Assembly (NCBI GenBank): GCA_018679315.1
Contig: JAHHLF010000228.1
Span: 1-5,923 of the forward strand
From: Bacteroidia bacterium
Lineage (GTDB): Bacteria; Bacteroidota; Bacteroidia; Flavobacteriales; Flavobacteriaceae
Length of the DNA: 5,923 nt
Reading direction: 5' to 3'
Position numbers and translations under genes: made by a program. The stretch's first letter is position 1. Every line of letters begins with the position of its first letter. Below, in pieces: positions 1 to 5,923 of the stretch. The notes under the pieces are model-generated. The model was not told where the DNA came from, ran no database searches, and worked only from the letters and a program-made list of their open reading frames with translations.

Positions 1-1
1 A

Positions 2-1294
2 GGCGCAGACACTTTGCTGTCTCAGATCATTGAAATGGTGAATCAAGCCAGTACATCCAAGGCCCCCATCCAAAAGCTGGCGGATGCAATATCCTCATAT
101 TTTGTTCCCATTGTTGTACTTATAGCCTTATTCACCTTCATCATTTGGGCATGGATAGGTCCGGAACCCGCCTATGTATATGCCTTGGTCAATGCTATTG
201 CCGTGTTAATCATAGCCTGTCCGTGTGCCCTGGGTTTGGCAACGCCCATGTCTGTAATGGTTGGAGTAGGTAAAGGAGCGTTGTCGGGAATTTTGGTAAA
301 GAATGCAGAAGCCCTTCAGATGATGAGCAAAGTAGATACCCTTATCATTGATAAAACGGGTACTATTACTGAAGGTAAACCCTCAGTTTTGTCGGTTGTT
401 TCATTTTCAGGGGCATTAAACGAATTGGATGTTTTATCAAAGGCAGCTTCACTCAATCGAAGGAGTGAACACCCTTTAGGCCTGGCAATTGTTCACCATG
501 CTGATGAACAGGGGGTCCTAACAAGGGAGATATCAAATTTTGAAGCCCATACTGGCAAAGGGGTGTCAGGCATGCTTGATGGGAAGCGTATCATGGCAGG
601 TAACCAAAAACTTATGGAAGAAGCAGGGATTACAATTCCCGCAGATGCGGGTCAGCGCATGAGATCTTTCCAAGAAAAGGGCCATACAGTTCCATTAATT
701 GCAATTGATAATGAAATAGTAGGATTGGTCGTCTTAGGGGATAAGATCAAAGCTAGCTCGAAAACAGCCATTTCATCCTTGAGAGAAAACGGAATCGATG
801 TGATCATGCTAACCGGGGATCAAAGGGATACAGCAGCAGCTGTCGCGAGTCAACTGAGTTTGACTGATTTTAAAGCCGAATTGCTCCCACAAGATAAACT
901 CGCCATTGTACGTGATTTACAAGAAGGCGGAAAAGTGGTTGCTATGGCTGGAGATGGGATCAATGATGCACCGGCTTTGGCCCAAAGTGATGTGGGAATT
1001 GCTATGGGTACAGGTACGGATGTAGCTATTGAAAGTGCTTCGATCACCCTGGTAAAAGGCGATTTAAAAGAAATTGTAAAGGCACGAAACCTCAGTAACA
1101 AGGTCATGAAGAATATTAAGCAAAACTTATTTTTTGCACTGATCTATAATACGATCGGTGTTCCTATTGCGGCGGGCATACTCTTTCCGGTATTCGGGAT
1201 TTTACTCTCGCCTATGATCGCAGCGCTGGCAATGAGCTTTAGCTCTGTTTCAGTTATTGGTAATGCCCTTCGATTAAGAACAATGAATATATAA
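2..1294 (+). CDS. copA: Cu(+)-exporting P1B-type ATPase, C-terminal part (5' partial)
   Basis: This gene encodes an inner-membrane pump that uses ATP to move Cu(+) out of the cytosol. The frame is open from the left edge: the first visible codons read GADTLLSQ, a conserved stretch just after the actuator domain, so the true start lies upstream and the TTG at base 14 is not a start. Counting Gly at base 2 as residue 1 (430 visible), the CPC ion-binding motif is at 73-75 (base 218), the phosphorylated Asp of DKTGT at 117, the P1B hallmark SEHPL at 155-159, GxG at 185-187, TGD at 271-273 and GDGIND at 317-322. The last two helices carry Tyr-Asn (382-383) and Met...Ser-Ser (411, 414-415), the P1B-1 signature that separates Cu(+)/Ag(+) pumps from Zn/Cd pumps. 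Four helices, the actuator and any N-terminal metal domains are missing. The next gene starts 3 bases after the stop. Copper specificity is inferred from motifs; silver is possible. Confidence 0.96.
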   Translation, partial: GADTLLSQIIEMVNQASTSKAPIQKLADAISSYFVPIVVLIALFTFIIWAWIGPEPAYVYALVNAIAVLIIACPCALGLATPMSVMVGVGKGALSGILVKNAEALQMMSKVDTLIIDKTGTITEGKPSVLSVVSFSGALNELDVLSKAASLNRRSEHPLGLAIVHHADEQGVLTREISNFEAHTGKGVSGMLDGKRIMAGNQKLMEEAGITIPADAGQRMRSFQEKGHTVPLIAIDNEIVGLVVLGDKIKASSKTAISSLRENGIDVIMLTGDQRDTAAAVASQLSLTDFKAELLPQDKLAIVRDLQEGGKVVAMAGDGINDAPALAQSDVGIAMGTGTDVAIESASITLVKGDLKEIVKARNLSNKVMKNIKQNLFFALIYNTIGVPIAAGILFPVFGILLSPMIAALAMSFSSVSVIGNALRLRTMNI

Positions 1295-1297
1295 AGC

Positions 1298-2002
1298 ATG
1301 GTAACAAGACAAGCAGCAAACTGGATACGTAAATCGCACCGTTATCTGGGAATATTCCTGGGGATCCAATTCTTTTTATGGACGATCAGCGGACTCTATT
1401 TCAGCTGGACGGATATTGATGAAATTCACGGTGATCACTTCAGGACGGAAGTGGAGCCGATTAAGCATACTCAATTAGCAGGCCTGAATGAATTAGATAA
1501 TGAGATTTCTATTCAAAGCCTGGAATTACGAACAATCGGGCAACAACCCTATTATTGGATCAACAATGAGCAATTAGTACATGCACGGACAGGGGAGCGA
1601 AAATCGGAGATCTCACAAACAGAAGCCCTCGAAGAAGCAACCAGGCACATGAGATCCGATTTGAAAGTCTTGTCTGTAGACAAGCTTACAGAAACAGGAA
1701 AGCACCATGAATATAGAGGCCGGTCCTTACCGGCATACGTCATCAGTTATGACCATCCGGAAAATGTTAAGGCCTATATATCAGCACAAGATGGAATGTT
1801 TCAGCGGGTACGCTTTCGATCCTGGCGTTGGTTTGATTTCTTATGGATGACCCATACGATGGATTATGAAGGACGGGACAACTTCAATACAAACCTTCTG
1901 AGGGCCTTCTCGTTATTGGGCTTGATAACCATTATGAGTGGGTTTGTTTTGTGGTTTATTACTTCCAACACGATTAAACGTGTCTTAAATAGAAAAAATT
2001 AG
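1298..2002 (+). CDS. PepSY-type two-helix membrane protein
   Basis: This 234-residue protein looks like a short PepSY-associated membrane protein; its biochemical role is unknown. The N-terminus (about 1-16) is basic and contains the RKSHRYLG pattern typical of PepSY membrane helices, followed by a helix at about 17-37. A soluble, probably periplasmic part follows at 38-199, with a PepSY-like stretch around 125-175. A WMTHTMDY segment (183-190) leads into a second helix at about 200-221, and the tail is basic (KRVLNRKN). Charges fit an in-out-in topology. The family is known from larger iron-reductase-like proteins in which His residues bind heme. Here His14 and His186 sit beside the two helices and the loop is rich in His, but heme or metal binding is only an inference. 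The ATG lies 3 bases after the ATPase stop, with no clear Shine-Dalgarno site. Its place between a copper pump and a metal-efflux adaptor suggests a role in metal handling or redox at the membrane. Confidence 0.85.
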   Translation: MVTRQAANWIRKSHRYLGIFLGIQFFLWTISGLYFSWTDIDEIHGDHFRTEVEPIKHTQLAGLNELDNEISIQSLELRTIGQQPYYWINNEQLVHARTGERKSEISQTEALEEATRHMRSDLKVLSVDKLTETGKHHEYRGRSLPAYVISYDHPENVKAYISAQDGMFQRVRFRSWRWFDFLWMTHTMDYEGRDNFNTNLLRAFSLLGLITIMSGFVLWFITSNTIKRVLNRKN

Positions 2003-2006
2003 GAAT

Positions 2007-3749
2007 ATGAAAAAGAATACAGTTTATATAGTAGCCGCCTTGTTCACAGGGCTTTTACTGGGCTATTTCTTCTTTAAAGGGGAACCGGAAACACATGCCC
2101 ATGAGGAATCTACAACAGCAGGTATGGAGGAAGTCTGGACATGCTCTATGCATCCGCAGATCCGCCAACCGGAACCTGGAAGTTGCCCTATATGTGGCAT
2201 GGACTTGATCCTGGCAGATAATGGTGGGTCTGGACTCTCAGAGGACCAATTCCGTATGACGGAGAATGCAATGCAATTGGCCAATGTACAAACAGAAGTT
2301 GTAGGTACAGCAGCCAGTGATGGACAGCAAATGCTCCTTTCCGGGACCATCCAGGAAAACGAGGAAACCAATACGGTACAAGTAGCATTTTTCAGTGGAA
2401 GGATCGAGAGACTTCAGGTGAATTTTACGGGCGAAACTGTTCGTAAAGGGACCCTACTTGGCCGAATTTATTCACCAGAGCTGGTCGCAGCACAGCAGGA
2501 ATTACTAACGGCATCGGCCCTGAAGGAATCCCAGCCCCAGTTATACGATGCGGTTAAGAAAAAGTTGAAACTTTGGAAACTTACTGAGAGTCAGATCAAA
2601 AAAATTGAGGAATCTGGTGCCGTAATGGAAAATTTTCCAGTTTATGCCACTGTAGGGGGGATTGTTGAGGAAAAACTAGTTTCGGAAGGGGATTATGTTA
2701 AACAAGGGCAGCCCATGTTCAAGATCGCAAATTTGTCTTCGGTCTGGGCGGTTTTTGACGCCTATGAAAATCAAATTGCTTCTCTGAAAGTTGGCCAGTT
2801 GATTGAGATCAGGAGCCAGGCAATTCCCAATCGATCTTTCCGCTCCAAAATCTCATTCATCGATCCGATGCTTAATTCAAGTACCAGAACGGTAGAGGTA
2901 CGTACTACGCTTCAAAACAAGGATGGAATATTCAAGCCCGGGATGTTTGTTGAAGGTCAAGTATCCGTAGACACTGGAACAAAATCTGAAACAATTACTA
3001 TTCCTTCTTCCGCTGTATTATGGACCGGCGAGCGATCCGTAGTCTATTTAAAACCTAATCCACAAGAACCTGTATTCGAAATGCAGGAAGTGCAATTGGG
3101 ATCAAAAATAGGTGATCGGTATGAGGTGATTGAAGGCCTTTCCAATGGAGATGAGATCGTTACCAACGGTACTTTCACCATAGACGCTGCAGCCCAATTG
3201 AAAGGCAAGAAGTCGATGATGAACAAGAGTGGGGGCAAAGTGATGACAGGGCATGAAGGACATGGGGCAGTGATCAGCCCGGTTTCTAACGGGTCAGATA
3301 ATGACAATGGTTTTCAGAGAGAATGGGACAAACTTATCACAGTGTACTTGAAACTAACTGAAGCCCTGGTAGCATCTGATGCATCGCGCGCATTGGCTTC
3401 GGCCAACACATTTAAAAAAGAAATAGCCAATATGGATATAGGTCTGATCAAGAACACAGCAGACCATGACCAATGGATGGGTTTGATTAAAGAACTTGAT
3501 GCATATGTTTCGGAAATTGCCGAAAAAGAAGATCTCAAACAACAACGTAAAAATTTTAAGCCTTTTTCCGCAACCCTGATCGAAGGTGTCGAAAAATTTG
3601 GGAGTGAGAATACATTATATAGTGTTTATTGCCCCATGGCGGATAACAACACGGGCGGATACTGGTTGAGTCTCAAAGATGAAGTAATAAATCCGTATTT
3701 TGGCTCTGCTATGCTCAATTGTGGCATCGTAAAGAAAAAACATAACTAG
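2007..3749 (+). CDS. CusB-like RND efflux periplasmic adaptor with N-terminal metal-binding domain and C-terminal DUF3347
   Basis: This 580-residue membrane-fusion protein would join an inner-membrane RND metal pump to an outer-membrane TolC-like channel. A membrane anchor or signal lies at 5-23. A heavy-metal-binding domain follows at about 43-69, with Cys46, Met48, His49, Cys60, Cys63 and Met65 in the WTCSMHP...CPICGM pattern. The adaptor core runs from about 109 to 400: first lipoyl half near 124-155, helical hairpin about 157-205, second lipoyl half near 212-246, beta-barrel about 250-325 with the RTVEVR and FKPGMFVEG patterns, then the membrane-proximal part. A Gly/His linker (His416, His419) leads to DUF3347 at about 436-576, ending in YCPM (541-544) and NPYFGSAMLNCG (562-573). 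Those Cys and Met residues could hold copper. ATG 2007 is supported by the basic signal start and an AGGA two bases upstream. It is 4 bases from the PepSY gene. No RND pump or channel gene follows it in the window. Copper or silver is the likely substrate, by context. Confidence 0.94.
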   Translation: MKKNTVYIVAALFTGLLLGYFFFKGEPETHAHEESTTAGMEEVWTCSMHPQIRQPEPGSCPICGMDLILADNGGSGLSEDQFRMTENAMQLANVQTEVVGTAASDGQQMLLSGTIQENEETNTVQVAFFSGRIERLQVNFTGETVRKGTLLGRIYSPELVAAQQELLTASALKESQPQLYDAVKKKLKLWKLTESQIKKIEESGAVMENFPVYATVGGIVEEKLVSEGDYVKQGQPMFKIANLSSVWAVFDAYENQIASLKVGQLIEIRSQAIPNRSFRSKISFIDPMLNSSTRTVEVRTTLQNKDGIFKPGMFVEGQVSVDTGTKSETITIPSSAVLWTGERSVVYLKPNPQEPVFEMQEVQLGSKIGDRYEVIEGLSNGDEIVTNGTFTIDAAAQLKGKKSMMNKSGGKVMTGHEGHGAVISPVSNGSDNDNGFQREWDKLITVYLKLTEALVASDASRALASANTFKKEIANMDIGLIKNTADHDQWMGLIKELDAYVSEIAEKEDLKQQRKNFKPFSATLIEGVEKFGSENTLYSVYCPMADNNTGGYWLSLKDEVINPYFGSAMLNCGIVKKKHN

Positions 3750-3764
3750 CTCATATCCAATATC

Positions 3765-4499
3765 GTGCAGCTCCGTTCTTCCACTCTAAAAATGATTATC
3801 CTGGGACTTACAATGGTGACTTTTAACCAGTGTGCGGCCCAGTCTCAATTAATAGAAGCAGAGGAAGAAACCGTGGTGACTGAGAATTTGCGGTACTATC
3901 TGTACTATCCAAAAGAATACGAGGAGCGGGAAGCGGATAAATTTCCATTGTTGCTTTTTCTTCACGGGGGCGGGGAGTCTGGACAAGAACTTGAAGCACT
4001 TAAAACCAATGGACCTCCTAAATTACTTGCGGAAGGGAAGCAGTTCCCGTTCCTGGTTTTGGCGCCACAGCATCCGCACCCTAAAAAATGGTGGAATATT
4101 CGTGCTGTGATGGAACTTTTGGAAACAGTGGTTGCAGAGAATCGGGTGGATCCCGATCGGATCTACCTTAGCGGATTGAGCAGGGGAGGCAGTGCAGCAT
4201 GGGAACTAGTCGTTCAGTACCCGGATACCTTTGCTGCTATGATGGTCGTCTGTGGGATGACGCCAGTACCCTATGCGCATTGGATCAATAAAAAAATGCC
4301 TATCTGGGTCTTTCACGGTGCCCTTGATAAGGTGATTCCTGTGGATCATTCCGAAAAAATGGTAGCCAAACTTAAGGAAATGGGATATCCAGTTATCTTT
4401 ACCCGATACGAAGATGTGGCGCACAATGCCTGGGAAAGGGCATATACCACAGAGGAGGTATATTCATGGTTTATGGATCAAAAGAAGCAAGATGAATAA
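3765..4499 (+). CDS. Exported alpha/beta-hydrolase (predicted peptidase / carboxylesterase type)
   Basis: This 244-residue serine hydrolase would cleave an ester or, less likely, a peptide bond; the substrate is not visible. It resembles the 'predicted peptidase' (COG4099-like) and phospholipase/carboxylesterase families. An N-terminal export signal spans about 1-27. The oxyanion region is LHGGGESG (66-73), followed by LAPQHPHP (99-106), the nucleophile elbow GLSRG with Ser139, probable acid Asp188 (GALDKVIP) and His220 (VAHNAW), so the triad looks complete. The elbow has Arg after Ser where Met is more usual. The start is the GTG at 3765, which keeps Arg4 and Lys9 as the basic head of the signal; ATG 3792 is in frame but would leave the signal without a positive charge. 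Cys23 precedes AAQS but lacks a good lipobox, so a lipoprotein is possible but not shown. The gene begins 15 bases after the adaptor stop and overlaps the sulfatase by 8 bases, which links it to polysaccharide processing, for example removing acyl esters. Confidence 0.87.
   Translation: MQLRSSTLKMIILGLTMVTFNQCAAQSQLIEAEEETVVTENLRYYLYYPKEYEEREADKFPLLLFLHGGGESGQELEALKTNGPPKLLAEGKQFPFLVLAPQHPHPKKWWNIRAVMELLETVVAENRVDPDRIYLSGLSRGGSAAWELVVQYPDTFAAMMVVCGMTPVPYAHWINKKMPIWVFHGALDKVIPVDHSEKMVAKLKEMGYPVIFTRYEDVAHNAWERAYTTEEVYSWFMDQKKQDE
4451..4495 (+). promoter_or_regulatory. Possible Shine-Dalgarno site with nine-codon frame coupled to the sulfatase start
   Basis: Inside the end of the hydrolase gene, AGAGGAGGT (4451-4459) is a near-perfect Shine-Dalgarno match, six bases before an ATG at 4466. 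That ATG opens a frame of nine codons (MVYGSKEAR) whose TGA (4493-4495) overlaps the sulfatase ATG (4492-4494) as ATGA. This could deliver ribosomes to the sulfatase start. The same bases also simply encode Glu-Glu-Val of the hydrolase, and most Bacteroidota genes ignore Shine-Dalgarno sites, so chance is a serious alternative. Confidence 0.22.
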
Positions 4500-5923
4500 G
4501 AGGAATTTGGCCCCTATTATGTGGACGCTAGTGCTTTTCCTGGGAATTTCATGGGTTCAAGCACAAGCAGAAACGAAACCCAGGAATATCATTTTTATCC
4601 TTACCGATGATCATCGCTATGATTTTATGGGCTTTACCGGGAAAGTTCCCTGGTTGGAAACGCCAAATATGGATGCCCTTGCAACCAATGGAGCCTATTT
4701 GCCCAATGCGTTTGTGACAACATCTTTGTGTTCTCCGAGTCGCGCTTCCATATTAACAGGTATGTACTCCCATGCCCATACGATTGTAGACAATCAAGCT
4801 CCGGACCCTGGGAATCTCACTTATTTTCCGACCTATTTACAAGCCGCGGGCTATCAAACCGGTTTTTTTGGCAAATGGCATATGGGCGATGACAGTGATG
4901 ATCCAAAACCCGGATTTGATCAATGGGAAAGTTTTAAAGGACAGGGCGTTTACTACAATCCCACTTTGAATATAAATGGGAAAAGGAAAACATACGCGGA
5001 TTCCACATACATTACGGATCTGCTTACAGAACGCGCATTAGATTGGCTCGATGATCGTGATAGCAATAAACCCTTCTTCTTGTATCTCTCACATAAAGCA
5101 GTACATGCCGCTTTTAAACCGGCCCGGAGACATATGGATCGGTACGAGGGCAAAAAGATTGAGCCGCCTTCAACATATCATCAAACCAAAACAGGTGAAT
5201 ATCGAGATCTAAAATGGCCTCAATGGGTAGCCGACCAGCGGGTAAGCTGGCATGGGGTGGATTATATGTACCACGGCAATGGCGATCTGCAAGAATTAGT
5301 GCAAGATTATTGCGAAACCCTGCTCGGCGTCGATGAGAGTGTCGGAGCAGTTATGTCATACTTAAAAAAGAACGGTCTGGATCGATCTACCCTGGTTATC
5401 TATATGGGAGATAATGGATTCAGCTGGGGAGAACACGGACTTATTGATAAAAGACATTTTTATGAGGAATCGGTGAAAGTCCCTTTACTAGTTCATTGCC
5501 CGGAACTCTTTGAAGGGGGAATCCAACCCCTAGAAATGGTTCAGAATATTGACATTGCTCCTACTATCCTGGATCAGGCTGGAATTTCAAAACCTGAACA
5601 CATGCCTGGTGTGTCTTTCATGCCCCTATTACAGCGCACAGATTTAAGCAATGCACGTGGGCGTATATTCTATGAGTATTACTGGGAGTATGACTTTCCG
5701 ATGACACCCACCGTATTTGGAGTTCGAACAGACCAATATAAATTCATCAAGTACCACGGTATTTGGGATCGCAATGAATTGTACGATATTAAGAAAGACC
5801 CGGCAGAGATGTATAATCTCATTGGAGACGCAGATCAGCAGGAAACAGCAAAAGCACTCACGAAGGCCTTATATGATTGGCTTGAAAAGACAAAAGGGAT
5901 GAATATACCTCTTAAACGAACGG
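4492..5923 (+). CDS. Secreted type I (formylglycine) sulfatase, 3' partial
   Basis: This gene encodes an arylsulfatase-family (S1) enzyme that hydrolyses sulfate esters, most likely on a sulfated glycan. The frame is open for 477 codons to the right edge without a stop; usual lengths near 480-530 suggest that little is missing. A signal peptide covers 1-26 (Lys3, Arg4, hydrophobic 9-22, cleavage near VQA-QA). Metal ligands Asp39-Asp40 come first, then CSPSR with Cys80 as the residue converted to formylglycine and Arg84. The second signature, GYQTGFFGKWHMG (120-132), carries Lys128 and His130. Further sites are His205 (SHKAVH), Asp307-Asn308 (GDNG) and Lys320 in GEHGLIDKR. The C-terminal ELYDIKKDPAEMYNLI pattern (about 429-444) is typical of these sulfatases. 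The EHGLxDKR region and WHGVDYMYHGN recall GlcNAc-6-sulfatase-like members, but the substrate class is uncertain. ATG 4492 gives a proper signal peptide, and the start overlaps the hydrolase stop by 8 bases. It needs a maturation enzyme, which is not in the window. Confidence 0.95.
   Translation, partial: MNKRNLAPIMWTLVLFLGISWVQAQAETKPRNIIFILTDDHRYDFMGFTGKVPWLETPNMDALATNGAYLPNAFVTTSLCSPSRASILTGMYSHAHTIVDNQAPDPGNLTYFPTYLQAAGYQTGFFGKWHMGDDSDDPKPGFDQWESFKGQGVYYNPTLNINGKRKTYADSTYITDLLTERALDWLDDRDSNKPFFLYLSHKAVHAAFKPARRHMDRYEGKKIEPPSTYHQTKTGEYRDLKWPQWVADQRVSWHGVDYMYHGNGDLQELVQDYCETLLGVDESVGAVMSYLKKNGLDRSTLVIYMGDNGFSWGEHGLIDKRHFYEESVKVPLLVHCPELFEGGIQPLEMVQNIDIAPTILDQAGISKPEHMPGVSFMPLLQRTDLSNARGRIFYEYYWEYDFPMTPTVFGVRTDQYKFIKYHGIWDRNELYDIKKDPAEMYNLIGDADQQETAKALTKALYDWLEKTKGMNIPLKRT

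Larger units (their letters stand above)
2..5923 (+). other. Five-gene co-directional run, probable operon or two abutting operons
   Basis: All five genes are on one strand with junctions of 3 bases (1295-1297), 4 bases (2003-2006), 15 bases (3750-3764) and an 8-base overlap (4492-4499). No hairpin with a T-run and no Bacteroidota-type promoter (TTG, then TAnnTTTG) was found by eye at any junction. The first three genes are a tight metal-efflux unit and the last two a tight extracytoplasmic hydrolase unit. The 15-base gap is the only place where a boundary could fall. A promoter inside the end of the adaptor gene cannot be excluded. Confidence 0.6.

Noticed and set aside
738..752. GDKIK in the ATPase where a Pro after Asp (DPxK) is common in P-type pumps.
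   Set aside because: As I recall, DKIK is usual in copper ATPases of Bacteroidota, so it is a lineage trait rather than a defect.
850..1107. Minus-strand open frame of 85 codons opposite the ATPase.
   Set aside because: The plus strand carries TGD-to-GDGIND ATPase motifs; the antisense frame is a by-product of that coding sequence.
2063..2388. Overlapping minus-strand open frames opposite the adaptor N-terminus.
   Set aside because: The plus strand encodes the metal-binding domain with clear motifs; the reverse frames have low-complexity composition and no known pattern.
3660..3705. TTG followed about 30 bases later by TATTTTGG, similar to a Bacteroidota promoter (TTG, TAnnTTTG).
   Set aside because: The -7 element does not match: TA and TTTG are one base too close. 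It lies inside the conserved DUF3347 coding region, so it is weak evidence.
3735..3800. The adaptor and hydrolase are in the same reading frame, separated only by one TAG and five codons, so readthrough would give a fusion.
   Set aside because: The adaptor ends at the normal end of DUF3347 and the hydrolase has its own signal peptide; nothing suggests recoding.
4953..5153. Minus-strand open frame of 66 codons.
   Set aside because: It is antisense to the sulfatase core, has no recognisable domain and has no promoter context.
5717..5902. Plus-strand open frame of 61 codons starting with ATG.
   Set aside because: It lies entirely inside the sulfatase in another frame; the sulfatase frame here encodes the conserved LYDIKKDP region, so this is a shadow.

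Overview
The window looks like chromosomal DNA from a Bacteroidota bacterium, most likely a marine or environmental member of the Flavobacteriaceae. Three things point there: the close match of the P-type ATPase core to the copper ATPases of that group; an RND adaptor that carries an N-terminal heavy-metal-binding domain and a C-terminal DUF3347 domain, an architecture typical of Bacteroidota; and start sites with mostly weak Shine-Dalgarno signals and A-rich upstream bases. The family-level placement is an inference from protein style, not from a database match.

The window is almost wholly coding. Five genes lie on the plus strand with junctions of 3, 4, 15 and -8 bases, so there is no non-coding stretch near 300 bases, and I see no RNA gene, insertion sequence, CRISPR array or convincing terminator. 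Left to right: (1) the C-terminal 430 residues of a Cu(+)-exporting P1B-type ATPase (CopA-like), cut by the left edge; (2) a small two-helix PepSY-type membrane protein; (3) a CusB-like periplasmic adaptor with metal-binding domains at both ends; (4) an exported alpha/beta-hydrolase of the predicted-peptidase/carboxylesterase type; (5) a secreted type I sulfatase, cut by the right edge near its C terminus. The sulfatase is open from base 4492 to the right edge with no stop and overlaps the end of the hydrolase gene.

Genes 1-3 make a copper or heavy-metal detoxification module: the ATPase moves Cu(+) out of the cytosol, the adaptor would link an inner-membrane RND pump to an outer-membrane channel, and the PepSY membrane protein sits between them in an unknown role. 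Neither the RND pump nor the outer-membrane channel is in the window. Genes 4-5 look like a different theme, the trimming of a substituted, probably sulfated, polysaccharide outside the cytoplasm, with an esterase-like enzyme and a sulfatase whose starts and stops overlap. The change of theme at about base 3750, without a visible promoter or terminator, is the most notable feature. It may be a simple meeting of two gene sets, or one transcription unit.

I found no clear evidence of a wholly new system. The points most worth following are the metal-to-sulfatase junction, the PepSY protein inside a copper operon, and a strong AGGAGG-like site with a nine-codon frame that ends exactly on the sulfatase start codon.
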